A DNA stretch of 47,570 nucleotides from assembly GCA_964508655.1 (NCBI GenBank), contig CAZDUO010000027.1, positions 1 to 47,570 of the forward strand. Direction: 5' to 3'. Shown piece by piece: positions 17,074 through 24,050 of the stretch. The DNA is from VBAS01 sp964508655 (lineage in GTDB: Bacteria; Bacteroidota; Bacteroidia; Chitinophagales; Chitinophagaceae). The notes under the pieces are model-generated. The model was not told the origin of the DNA. It was given only the letters and a program-made list of their open reading frames with translations, and made no database searches. A program made the translations under genes and the position numbers. Every line of letters starts with the position of its first letter. Position 1 is the first letter of the stretch.

Positions 17074-17472
17074 ATGGTAACAGATCCTATAGCAGATTTC
17101 CTGACAAGAATCCGGAATGCACAGTTGGCGGGACATCGCATTGTGGAAATTCCGGCATCGAACCTGAAAAGGCGGATTACAGAAATTCTGTATAACCAGG
17201 GTTATATTCTCAAATACAAATTTGAGGAAGACAGCAAGCAGGGCGTTATTAAAATCGCACTTAAGTATGATGTGCAGTCAAAGCAGCCCGCCATCCGGAC
17301 ACTGGAAAGAGTGAGCCGCCCGGGCCTGCGTACCTATGCAAAACCTGGTGATTTTCGCCGTGTAAAGAACGGACTTGGAATCGCTATCGTTTCCACCTCG
17401 CAGGGTGTAATGACAGATAAAGAAGCCAAGGCGAAGAATGTGGGTGGCGAAGTTCTTTGTTATGTGTATTAA
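17074..17472 (+). CDS. rpsH: Ribosomal protein S8 (uS8)
   Basis: A central 16S rRNA-binding protein; in E. coli it also represses the spc operon. It has 132 residues, starting MVTDPIADFLTRIRNAQLA, and contains the family C-terminal GLGIAIVSTSQGVMTDKEA and GGEVLCYVY. The ATG at 17074 follows a GC-rich palindrome closely. Whether S8 autoregulates here cannot be seen. The following spacer is 123 bp of repetitive words. Confidence 0.97.
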   Translation: MVTDPIADFLTRIRNAQLAGHRIVEIPASNLKRRITEILYNQGYILKYKFEEDSKQGVIKIALKYDVQSKQPAIRTLERVSRPGLRTYAKPGDFRRVKNGLGIAIVSTSQGVMTDKEAKAKNVGGEVLCYVY

Positions 17473-17595
17473 CCACGATTACCTGGATTAAAAGGATTGT
17501 GAAGAAATCTTGCTGATACTTTAAGCTGAATCTATACAAGGCTGAATGGTCAGTAAGAATAAATCTGAAATCGTAAATCTAAAATCTGAAATTGT

Positions 17596-18150
17596 ATGTC
17601 TCGTATAGGCAGAAAAGCGATCAGCGTACTAAAAGGAGTTACTGTTACAGTTGGCAACGACAATGTGATAACGGTAAAAGGTCCGAAAGGAGAACTGAAA
17701 CAGCCGGTTGATCGTGATATCAAGGTGGAAGTGAAAGATGGCGAAGTAAGTTTCAGCCGTCCAACTGACCAGATTCGTCACCGTGCATTACATGGTTTGT
17801 ATCGTGCATTGGTGGCCAATATGGTGAAGGGTGTGACCGATGGCTATAAAAAAAACCTGGAGCTGATAGGGGTAGGTTTCAAAGCCAGCAACCAGGGTAA
17901 TATCCTCGATCTTACTTTGGGCTATTCGCATAATATCATTTTCGAAGTGCCCAAAGAGCTGAAAGTGACTACTGCCCAGGAAAAAGGTCAGAACCCGACT
18001 ATTTCGCTTGAAGGAATTGACCGGCAGTTGCTGGGCCAGGTAGCGGCAAAAATCCGCAGCCTGCGCAAACCCGAACCATACAAAGGAAAAGGTGTTCGCT
18101 ATATAGGTGAATATGTAAGGAAGAAAGCCGGTAAAGCAGCCGGTAAGTAA
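17596..18150 (+). CDS. rplF: Ribosomal protein L6 (uL6)
   Basis: A large-subunit protein near the factor-binding site. It has 184 residues with two related domains; markers are MSRIGRKAISVLKGVTVTV at the start and, near the C-terminus, the strong EPYKGKGVRYIGEYVRKKAG signature. Its leader has AAATCTGAAATCGTAAATCT words up to the ATG, similar to those before rplB and rpsS. Confidence 0.97.
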   Translation: MSRIGRKAISVLKGVTVTVGNDNVITVKGPKGELKQPVDRDIKVEVKDGEVSFSRPTDQIRHRALHGLYRALVANMVKGVTDGYKKNLELIGVGFKASNQGNILDLTLGYSHNIIFEVPKELKVTTAQEKGQNPTISLEGIDRQLLGQVAAKIRSLRKPEPYKGKGVRYIGEYVRKKAGKAAGK

Positions 18151-18239
18151 GGTTGCCGGTTGATGGCTATTGATAAAAATTATATCAACTGCAAAAGAAG
18201 ACAACCAGTAACAAGTAATAAGAAACCAGAAACAAGAAT

Positions 18240-18599
18240 ATGAATCCGAAAGCAAAAACTTTAAGAAGACAGAATATCCGCTTCAGTATCCGCAGAAAAA
18301 TAAGCGGAACAAAGGATAAACCGCGTCTTTCTGTTTTCAGAAGCAATAATGAAATATATGTGCAGCTGATTGATGATGTGCACGGGCAAACATTGGCTGC
18401 CGCTTCATCAAAAGATAAAAATCTTGCTGCACAGAAAGGAACAAAAACAGAAAAAAGCAAACTGGTAGGTGCAGCCATTGCTGCCAAAGCAACTGAGCTG
18501 GGATTGAAAGAAGTGGTTTTTGACCGCGGCGGATATCTTTATCATGGTCGTGTGAAAGCAGTGGCTGATGGAGCAAGAGAAGGAGGACTGAAATTTTAA
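18240..18599 (+). CDS. rplR: Ribosomal protein L18 (uL18)
   Basis: A 5S rRNA-binding protein of the central protuberance. It has 119 residues with KISGTKDKPRLSVFRSNNEI and, at the C-terminus, the FDRGGYLYHGRVKAVADGAR signature. The start ATG at 18240 follows an 89-bp spacer of AACCAGTAACAAG-like words. Confidence 0.96.
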   Translation: MNPKAKTLRRQNIRFSIRRKISGTKDKPRLSVFRSNNEIYVQLIDDVHGQTLAAASSKDKNLAAQKGTKTEKSKLVGAAIAAKATELGLKEVVFDRGGYLYHGRVKAVADGAREGGLKF

Positions 18600-18683
18600 T
18601 CAGCAAACAGGCAAATGAGAAATTTTTCAAATGCTCAACCGCAATTTTCAAGTTTGCCAATTTTCAAATTTTCAAATTAACAA

Positions 18684-19202
18684 ATGTCAAAACTTAACTT
18701 AAACAGGGTAAAAGCCGGCGACCTGGAGCTGAAAGATAAAGTGGTAGCCATTAACCGCGTGGTGAAAACCACCAAGGGCGGCCGTTCATTCAGTTTTTCG
18801 GCATTGGTAGTGGTGGGAAATGAAAATGGAGTGGTTGGTCACGGGCTGGGCAAAGCAAAGGAAGTTCAGGAAGCAATTACCAAAGGCATTGAAGATGCCA
18901 AGAAAAATCTCATCCGCGTGCCGGTGATGCATGGCACTATTCCGCACGACCAGTGGGCCAAAGAAGGCGCTGCCAAAGTGCTCATCAAGCCTGCTGCACA
19001 TGGTACCGGTGTAATTGCCGGTGGCAGCATGCGTGCCGTACTGGAAAGCGCCGGTGTGACCGATGTGCTTGCAAAATCACTCGGTTCAGCCAACCCGCAC
19101 AATGTGGTAAAAGCAACCTTCAAAGCTTTGGCCATGCTGCGTGAACCCATCCATGTTGCAAAGACCCGGTCGTTGGGGTTGAAGAAAGTGTTTAATGGAT
19201 AA
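18684..19202 (+). CDS. rpsE: Ribosomal protein S5 (uS5)
   Basis: A small-subunit fidelity protein at the mRNA channel. It has 172 residues with the N-terminal double-stranded-RNA-binding fold (KDKVVAINRVVKTTKGGRSF and VGHGLGKAKEVQEAI) and the IAGGSMRAVLESAGVTDVLA segment. Its ATG follows the TTTTCAAATTTTCAAATTAA words of an 84-bp repetitive spacer. Confidence 0.97.
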   Translation: MSKLNLNRVKAGDLELKDKVVAINRVVKTTKGGRSFSFSALVVVGNENGVVGHGLGKAKEVQEAITKGIEDAKKNLIRVPVMHGTIPHDQWAKEGAAKVLIKPAAHGTGVIAGGSMRAVLESAGVTDVLAKSLGSANPHNVVKATFKALAMLREPIHVAKTRSLGLKKVFNG

Positions 19203-19270
19203 AACACCCGGTTCCCGCCGCGGCGATGGAAATTAGTAGGAGATTATCATTCTTATTAAAAAAAACAAAA

Positions 19271-19290
19271 AGCCCCTTTAGGGGTTTGGG
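19271..19290. repeat. CCCCTTTAGGGG palindrome just before rpmD
   Basis: AGCCCCTTTAGGGGTTTGGG ends two bases before the rpmD ATG at 19293. Compare the rplX start at 15682. Confidence 0.75.
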
Positions 19291-19292
19291 AT

Positions 19293-19472
19293 ATGAAAAA
19301 AATAAAAATAACATTGGTAAAAAGCCCGATTGACCGGCCGGAGCGTCAGAAGAAAACGCTCCAGGCACTTGGATTAAGAAAGCTGAATGCAGTAAAAGAA
19401 GTGGAAGCCACTCCGCAAATCATGGGCATGATTCGCAAGATGAACCACCTGCTGAAAGTGGAGGAAGCGTAA
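19293..19472 (+). CDS. rpmD: Ribosomal protein L30 (uL30)
   Basis: A 59-residue small protein of the large subunit. It begins MKKIKITLVKSPIDRPERQ and has the family GLRKLNAVKEVEATPQIMGM segment and a final KMNHLLKVEEA. The sequence fits L30 along its whole length, and its place between rpsE and rplO is the standard one. The ATG follows a CCCCTTTAGGGG palindrome by two bases. Confidence 0.95.
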   Translation: MKKIKITLVKSPIDRPERQKKTLQALGLRKLNAVKEVEATPQIMGMIRKMNHLLKVEEA

Positions 19473-19479
19473 GTAATTC

Positions 19480-19580
19480 AAAAATCAAAATTTAAAAGTA
19501 AAAAAGCACATCCGCATTTTGAATTTTTACTTTTGACTTTTTAATTTAAAAACAAGCGAGCCCCGAATGCTTACGGGGCG
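19480..19580. repeat. AT-rich inverted repeat and GCCCCG hairpin before rplO
   Basis: CAAAAATCAAAATTTAAAAG (about 19480) is roughly complementary to the TTTTTACTTTTGACTTTTTA stretch near 19524-19544. Then GCCCCG at 19560-19565 pairs with CGGGGC at 19574-19579. The whole 130-bp spacer is repeat-like and no gene is seen. Confidence 0.6.
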
Positions 19581-19602
19581 TTGAGTAAAAAATAAAAGCA
19601 AC

Positions 19603-20052
19603 ATGAAATTACATCAGTTAAAACCTGCACAAGGATCAACACAAAAAGAAAAACGTTTAGGCCGCGGTGAAGCTTCGGGTCATGGAGGCACTTCCACAAA
19701 AGGAAACAAAGGTCACCAGAGCCGCAGCGGTTTTAAACGAAAAATGGCACACGAAGGCGGCCAGATGCCCATTCAGCGCCGCATACCCAAGCGTGGATTC
19801 AACAATATTCACCGCATCGCATTCAAAGTGTTTAATCTCGGCCAGGTGGATCAGCTTGCAGAAAAGTACGGCATCAAAGAATTTACTTTGCCTGCTTTGT
19901 ATGCAAATAAGCTCATCAGCCAGAACGACCGGGTAAAGATTTTAGGCAACGGGGAAATAAAAAGCAAGTTATCTTTTAAGGTAAATGCGGTGAGCAGCAA
20001 AGCCAGGGAAGCCATCGAAGCAGCCGGCGGCACGGTGGAACTGGTAAACTAA
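19603..20052 (+). CDS. rplO: Ribosomal protein L15 (uL15)
   Basis: A late assembly protein of the large subunit. It has 149 residues, starting MKLHQLKPAQGSTQKEKRLG, with the glycine/arginine-rich extended arm (GRGEASGHGGTSTKGNKGHQ) and the QMPIQRRIPKRGFNNIHRI segment. A hairpin with a U-rich tail follows within 20 bp, before secY. Confidence 0.97.
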   Translation: MKLHQLKPAQGSTQKEKRLGRGEASGHGGTSTKGNKGHQSRSGFKRKMAHEGGQMPIQRRIPKRGFNNIHRIAFKVFNLGQVDQLAEKYGIKEFTLPALYANKLISQNDRVKILGNGEIKSKLSFKVNAVSSKAREAIEAAGGTVELVN

Positions 20053-20070
20053 TTTTCTGTAACTTGCGAT

Positions 20071-20098
20071 GGCGCATTTGCAAAATGCGTCTTTTTTG
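20071..20098 (+). terminator. Terminator-like palindrome between rplO and secY
   Basis: CGCATTT at 20073-20079 pairs with AAATGCG at 20083-20089 and is followed by TCTTTTTTG. It is at once a member of the GCATT palindrome family and a possible partial terminator that could lower secY expression relative to the ribosomal genes. Confidence 0.45.
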
Positions 20099-20126
20099 TT
20101 TTACGCTTTTAAATTGCTCTGCATCC

Positions 20127-21464
20127 GTGAAAAAATTAATTCAAACGCTGAAGAATATCTGGAGCATCGAAGATCTGCGCAGCAAGATTCTCTATACCCT
20201 GGTATTGATTTTTGTATACCGTATCGGCGCCCATGTGGTGTTGCCCGGTATTGACCCCGATACTATCGCCCAATCCATGGAGAAGTCAAGAGGGGGTATT
20301 CTCGGCATGATTGATATGTTTGCCGGAGGCGCTTTCTCGCAGGCTTCCATTTTTGCCCTCGGCATTATGCCTTATATTTCGGCTTCCATCTTTATGCAAT
20401 TGATGACGGTGCTGGTGCCGCAAATGCAGAAACTGCAGAAAGAGGGTGACAGCGGCCGCAAAAAAATCAACCAGTGGACCCGCTACCTCACCGTGGCTGT
20501 TACGCTGGTGCAGGCATCAGCCTACGTCACTTACCTGAACGAGATGACACGCAGCGGCGGCATGATTGAGGCTTACCGACCGTACTTCTGGCTTTCCACT
20601 GTCATCATTCTTACAGCCGGTACTTTGTTTGTAATGTGGCTGGGTGAAAAAATTACCGACCGCGGACTAGGCAACGGTACTTCACTCATCATTATGATTG
20701 GCATCCTGGCCCGGTTGCCGCAGTCTTTTGCACAGGAATTTACCAGCAAAACCACGCAACCCGGCGACATCCTGATTTTCATTGTTGAAATTGTTGTTCT
20801 CATTGCCATCATTCTTGGTTGCATACTGCTGATTCAGGGAACCAGGAAAATTGCGCTCAACTATGCCAAGCAGATAGCCGGCGGCAACAGGCAGTTTACA
20901 GGCGCCAGGCAGTTTTTACCCATCAAAGTAAACAGCGCCGGCGTTATGCCCATCATCTTTGCCCAGGCTATTATGTTCCTGCCCACTTTGTTTACGTATG
21001 CTGATGCCACACGTGGCATCGGGCAGGTGTTTGCCGATCATACTAACTTCTGGTACATGCTGGTGTACGCTACGGTGGTCATTGGTTTTACATTTCTTTA
21101 TACAGCCCTTATTTTTAATCCCAAGCAGATTGCCGAAAACCTGAAACAGAACAACGGGTTTATTCCCGGCGTAAAACCCGGGCAGCCTACGGCTGATTAT
21201 ATTGGCGCCGTAATGGATAAAGTGACATTGCCGGGCGCCATACTACTTGCCTTTGTAGGTATTTTACCCGGCATTGCCGATTTGGCTGGCGTTACGTCGG
21301 GCTTCTCTACATTCTATGGCGGCACGTCGCTGCTCATCATGGTAGGTGTGGTGCTCGATACGCTGCAGCAGATAGAAACACAACTCTTGATGCGCCAGTA
21401 CGATGGCCTGATGAAGAGCGGACGCATACAAGGCCGTCAAACGCTTACACAGGCTTCGGTATAG
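20127..21464 (+). CDS. secY: Protein translocase subunit SecY
   Basis: The channel subunit of the Sec translocon in the inner membrane. The start is set at the GTG 20127 (445 residues), since MKKLIQTLKNIWSIEDLRSK is the family N-terminus; the longer frame from TTG 20064 runs through a palindromic repeat. About ten membrane helices are seen. The plug region (IDMFAGGAFSQASIFALGIM) and the conserved cytoplasmic loops, including GLGNGTSLIIMIGIL and FNPKQIAENLKQNNGFIPG, are present. The stop codon touches the first unit of a 43-bp tandem repeat. Confidence 0.96.
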   Translation: MKKLIQTLKNIWSIEDLRSKILYTLVLIFVYRIGAHVVLPGIDPDTIAQSMEKSRGGILGMIDMFAGGAFSQASIFALGIMPYISASIFMQLMTVLVPQMQKLQKEGDSGRKKINQWTRYLTVAVTLVQASAYVTYLNEMTRSGGMIEAYRPYFWLSTVIILTAGTLFVMWLGEKITDRGLGNGTSLIIMIGILARLPQSFAQEFTSKTTQPGDILIFIVEIVVLIAIILGCILLIQGTRKIALNYAKQIAGGNRQFTGARQFLPIKVNSAGVMPIIFAQAIMFLPTLFTYADATRGIGQVFADHTNFWYMLVYATVVIGFTFLYTALIFNPKQIAENLKQNNGFIPGVKPGQPTADYIGAVMDKVTLPGAILLAFVGILPGIADLAGVTSGFSTFYGGTSLLIMVGVVLDTLQQIETQLLMRQYDGLMKSGRIQGRQTLTQASV

Positions 21465-21744
21465 ACTCACGAGGAACGAAGTGACGAAGTGAACTCCACA
21501 TTCTACGACTCACGCGGAACGAAGTGACGAAGTGAACTCCACATTCTGCGACTCACGAGGAACGAAGTGACGAAGTGAACTCCACATCCTGCGANNNNNN
21601 NNNNNNNNNNNNNNNNNNNNNNNNNNNNNNNNNNNNNNNNNNNNNNNNNNNNNNNNNNNNNNNNNNNNNNNNNNNNNNNNNNNNNNNNNNNNNNCTGCGA
21701 CTCACGAGGAACGAAGTGACGAAGTGAACTCCACATCCTGCGAA
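21464..21744. repeat. 43-bp tandem repeat array interrupted by a gap
   Basis: Units begin with GACTCACGAGGAACGAAGTG at 21464, 21507, 21550 and (after the gap) 21699, each 43 bases long and over 90% identical. Each unit contains the internal doublet CGAAGTGACGAAGTG. The first unit starts on the last base of the secY stop. The true copy number is hidden by the 100-N gap. The rest of the secY-map interval holds only a hairpin and the map start region. Confidence 0.9.
21595..21694. other. Assembly gap (100 N) inside the 43-bp array
   Basis: Exactly 100 N placed between copies of the same 43-bp unit, as expected when short reads cannot span a tandem array. True length is unknown. Confidence 0.97.
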
Positions 21745-21764
21745 GTTATCATTACAAACATATT

Positions 21765-21796
21765 AACCTGGCCGGTTCAACCGCCAGGTTTTCTAT
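21765..21796 (+). terminator. Hairpin after secY and the tandem array
   Basis: AACCTGGC at 21765-21772 pairs with GCCAGGTT at 21783-21790, followed by TTCTATTT. It is a plausible terminator of the ribosomal/secY transcript, which would leave map on its own promoter. Confidence 0.6.
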
Positions 21797-21823
21797 TTAA
21801 TGGCAAATAAAGATATTTGCAGA

Positions 21824-22648
21824 ATGATTATCATTAAAACGGCCGATGAAGTGGAGCTGATGCGGAAAAGCGCCTTGCTGGTAAGTCATACACTTGCTGA
21901 AGTGGCCAGGGTGCTGCGGCCGGGTATGACCACCCTCTCCATTGACAGGATGATTGGCGGGTATGTGAGGGATCATCATGCCGTTCCTTCTTTTTTAAAT
22001 TACCAGGGGTATCCGTACAACTCCTGTATATCGGTAAACGATGTGGTGGTGCATGGATTTCCCAATCACTATGAGCTGCGTGAAGGCGATATTATTTCCA
22101 TTGACATTGGCGTCATCCTGAACGGATGGCATGGCGATCATGCTTACACATTTGCCATTGGCGACCCGGGGCCCGAGGTGGCGCAACTGATAAGGGTGAC
22201 AAAAGAATCGCTGTATCTCGGCATTGCCAGGGCGGTTGCCGGCAATCATGTGGGCGATATTTCTTATACCATACAGGAGCATACGGAAAAGCGCCATGGT
22301 TATGGTGTGGTGCGTGAACTGGTAGGCCATGGCCTTGGCCGCAACCTGCACGAAGACCCGCAGGTACCCAACTATGGCAAACGGGGTTCGGGTAAAAAAT
22401 TAAAAGACGGCATGGTGCTGGCCATAGAGCCCATGATTAACCTGGGCAAAAAGGATGTGTACACCGAAGCCGACGGCTGGACGGTGCGTACCCGCGACGG
22501 CAAGCCCTCCGTGCATTTCGAACACAATGTATGTGTAAGAAAAATTGCTCCCGATATTCTTTCTGATTACACACCTATTGAAGCAGCGGAGCGGGCCAAT
22601 GAAAACCTGTTTAGCAGTTATCAGCTGCATTCTGTTTCCGAAGGATAG
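21824..22648 (+). CDS. map: Methionine aminopeptidase type I
   Basis: Removes the initiator methionine from new proteins; cytoplasmic metalloenzyme. The start is set at 21824 (MIIIKTADEVELMRKSALLV; 274 residues), matching the family; the ATG at 21800 would add eight residues that overlap a GATATTTG promoter-like element. Metal ligands are visible in SIDIGVILNGWHGDHAYTF (two Asp), GHGLG (His), EPMINLG (Glu) and HFEHNV (Glu). It follows secY in normal gene order, but infA and the alpha operon do not follow it here. Confidence 0.95.
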   Translation: MIIIKTADEVELMRKSALLVSHTLAEVARVLRPGMTTLSIDRMIGGYVRDHHAVPSFLNYQGYPYNSCISVNDVVVHGFPNHYELREGDIISIDIGVILNGWHGDHAYTFAIGDPGPEVAQLIRVTKESLYLGIARAVAGNHVGDISYTIQEHTEKRHGYGVVRELVGHGLGRNLHEDPQVPNYGKRGSGKKLKDGMVLAIEPMINLGKKDVYTEADGWTVRTRDGKPSVHFEHNVCVRKIAPDILSDYTPIEAAERANENLFSSYQLHSVSEG

Positions 22649-22816
22649 CAATGAATGTATTTTGCGGGTTGAACGACAGTCTGTGAAAAAGCTATTCACA
22701 TCTATTGAAATAAAAATACTGAATTCTGCGCAACATAAAAAAGTATTGCCTGGCTGGTTTGAAATGGAACTATACAAAATTGTATCAGTCGGCTTTATGC
22801 AGTCGCCTAAATCACT

Positions 22817-23833
22817 TCACCTATCCACTTGGCTTTTCACCTGCACATAGCTCCATGCTGTAAAAGGCAACAACAGAACCAGCAGCAGCACCCACCAGCT
22901 TTTAATAAAAAGAAAAGCAAGCAGCACAAGCAGCAGCAGGTAAACCGGGTAAGTAAAAACAAGCAGTGCTGTGAGTACTGAATCAAAATACACGGTGCCC
23001 TTGTATTTGCGCCGCACCATTTTTTTCAATGGCAGGTAGAGCGGCGCATGCAGCAGCCAGCCAATGGCGGCGGGCAAAGCAAGCAATGCCCTCAAAAAAG
23101 ATGAGGGCTTTATTTCCAGCAGTTCCTTTTGTTTTTGTTTGTCGCGGCTGTCAATTTCTAGCACCAGCGGCGCCAGTTCTTTTTGCAGGCGGCTGTTGAA
23201 TGCCTGGTATTTTAATCCCTCTGATTTGCGTAGCAAACGCCCCTCATTTTTAATTGGCTCGTTCAATCTTCCAGCTGCAGTATCATCAAACGCATCCATC
23301 GTAAACAGGCGGCCAAAGCGGATGAAAACATTTTTTCCAAACCGGGTGAAGGAACTGTAATTGATACCCACGGGTAAAATCTTCAACGGGATGTTTTCGG
23401 CCCGGCAGCGGATGGCCAGCCTTGCTGTTCCCTTTTTCAGCGGCCGCAGCCGCCATTCGTTTATACAAATGCCTTCGCTGAAAATGAGTACAATGCCGTT
23501 TTCCCTGAAAATCTCCATGCAGGCATCAAAGGTTTTATAGTTCTCCGTATGCACTTCATTTGTTTCGCCGGCACGGTACAGCGGCAGCATGTGAAGGGTG
23601 TTCAGCAGGCTGTTTACGGTTTTGTTAATAAACGCATCGCCGCGGGCCAGCGACCACACGGGCTGCTCAAACAGCAGGGCAAGGATTACAGCATCGAGAA
23701 ACGAGTTGGGATGATTGCAGGCCAGCAGCAGCGGGCCTTTTTCTTTCAGCAGCACAGGCTTATTGATGACAATCTTCCTGCAGAAAATTTTTGCAGCCAG
23801 GTTTACAACTACTTTCAGAAGAGAATATAACAT
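22817..23833 (-). CDS. PlsC-like glycerophosphate acyltransferase
   Basis: A 338-residue membrane-linked acyltransferase of the LPLAT superfamily, which adds an acyl chain to lysophospholipid or a related acceptor. Motif I is NHPNSFLD near residue 40 (the H-x4-D catalytic pair), motif III is FSEGICINEWRLRPLKKGT near 117, and there is a later LPVGINYSSF. The C-terminal third has two to three hydrophobic helices (TYPVYLLLLVLLAFLFI and WVLLLVLLLPFTAW), longer than plain PlsC. It is divergent from the BaiN-like gene, with a large palindromic element between them. The acceptor is not known. Confidence 0.85.
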   Translation of the reverse strand: MLYSLLKVVVNLAAKIFCRKIVINKPVLLKEKGPLLLACNHPNSFLDAVILALLFEQPVWSLARGDAFINKTVNSLLNTLHMLPLYRAGETNEVHTENYKTFDACMEIFRENGIVLIFSEGICINEWRLRPLKKGTARLAIRCRAENIPLKILPVGINYSSFTRFGKNVFIRFGRLFTMDAFDDTAAGRLNEPIKNEGRLLRKSEGLKYQAFNSRLQKELAPLVLEIDSRDKQKQKELLEIKPSSFLRALLALPAAIGWLLHAPLYLPLKKMVRRKYKGTVYFDSVLTALLVFTYPVYLLLLVLLAFLFIKSWWVLLLVLLLPFTAWSYVQVKSQVDR

Positions 23834-23880
23834 AGCGCTGTAATGATAGGCAAAAATTTATAATCAGTAATCACCGCCGG

Positions 23881-24003
23881 GTGCATCTCAAATTTTCGCA
23901 TCCTCAAACCGCAACAGCCCCCAACCCCTAAAGGGGAGTAGGATCCGAAAGTTTGATATTCCCCTTTAGGGGATGGGGGCAAATGCGAAAATTTGAGATG
24001 CAC
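23881..24003. mobile_element. 123-bp nested inverted-repeat (MITE-like) element
   Basis: The outer arms are 21 bases and perfectly complementary (GTGCATCTCAAATTTTCGCA at 23881 against its reverse complement ending at 24003). Inside, 23917-23936 (GCCCCCAACCCCTAAAGGGG) is complementary in 19 of 20 bases to 23961-23980. Each inner arm itself contains a CCCCTAAAGGGG-type palindrome. No target-site duplication is evident and there is no coding capacity. It lies between two divergent genes. Confidence 0.75.
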
Positions 24004-24050
24004 ACTCCCCGCATGGCCGCCGGGCAGGAATAATTTTCCATATTTGCCGG

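Noticed and set aside
21464..21744. CRISPR array
   Set aside because: The 43-bp units are directly adjacent with no unique spacers, and no cas genes are present; it is a plain tandem repeat.
22683..22850. A 55-codon frame starting GTG after map
   Set aside because: It overlaps the end of the convergent acyltransferase gene and is not recognisable; it could be a small gene, but nothing supports it beyond being open.
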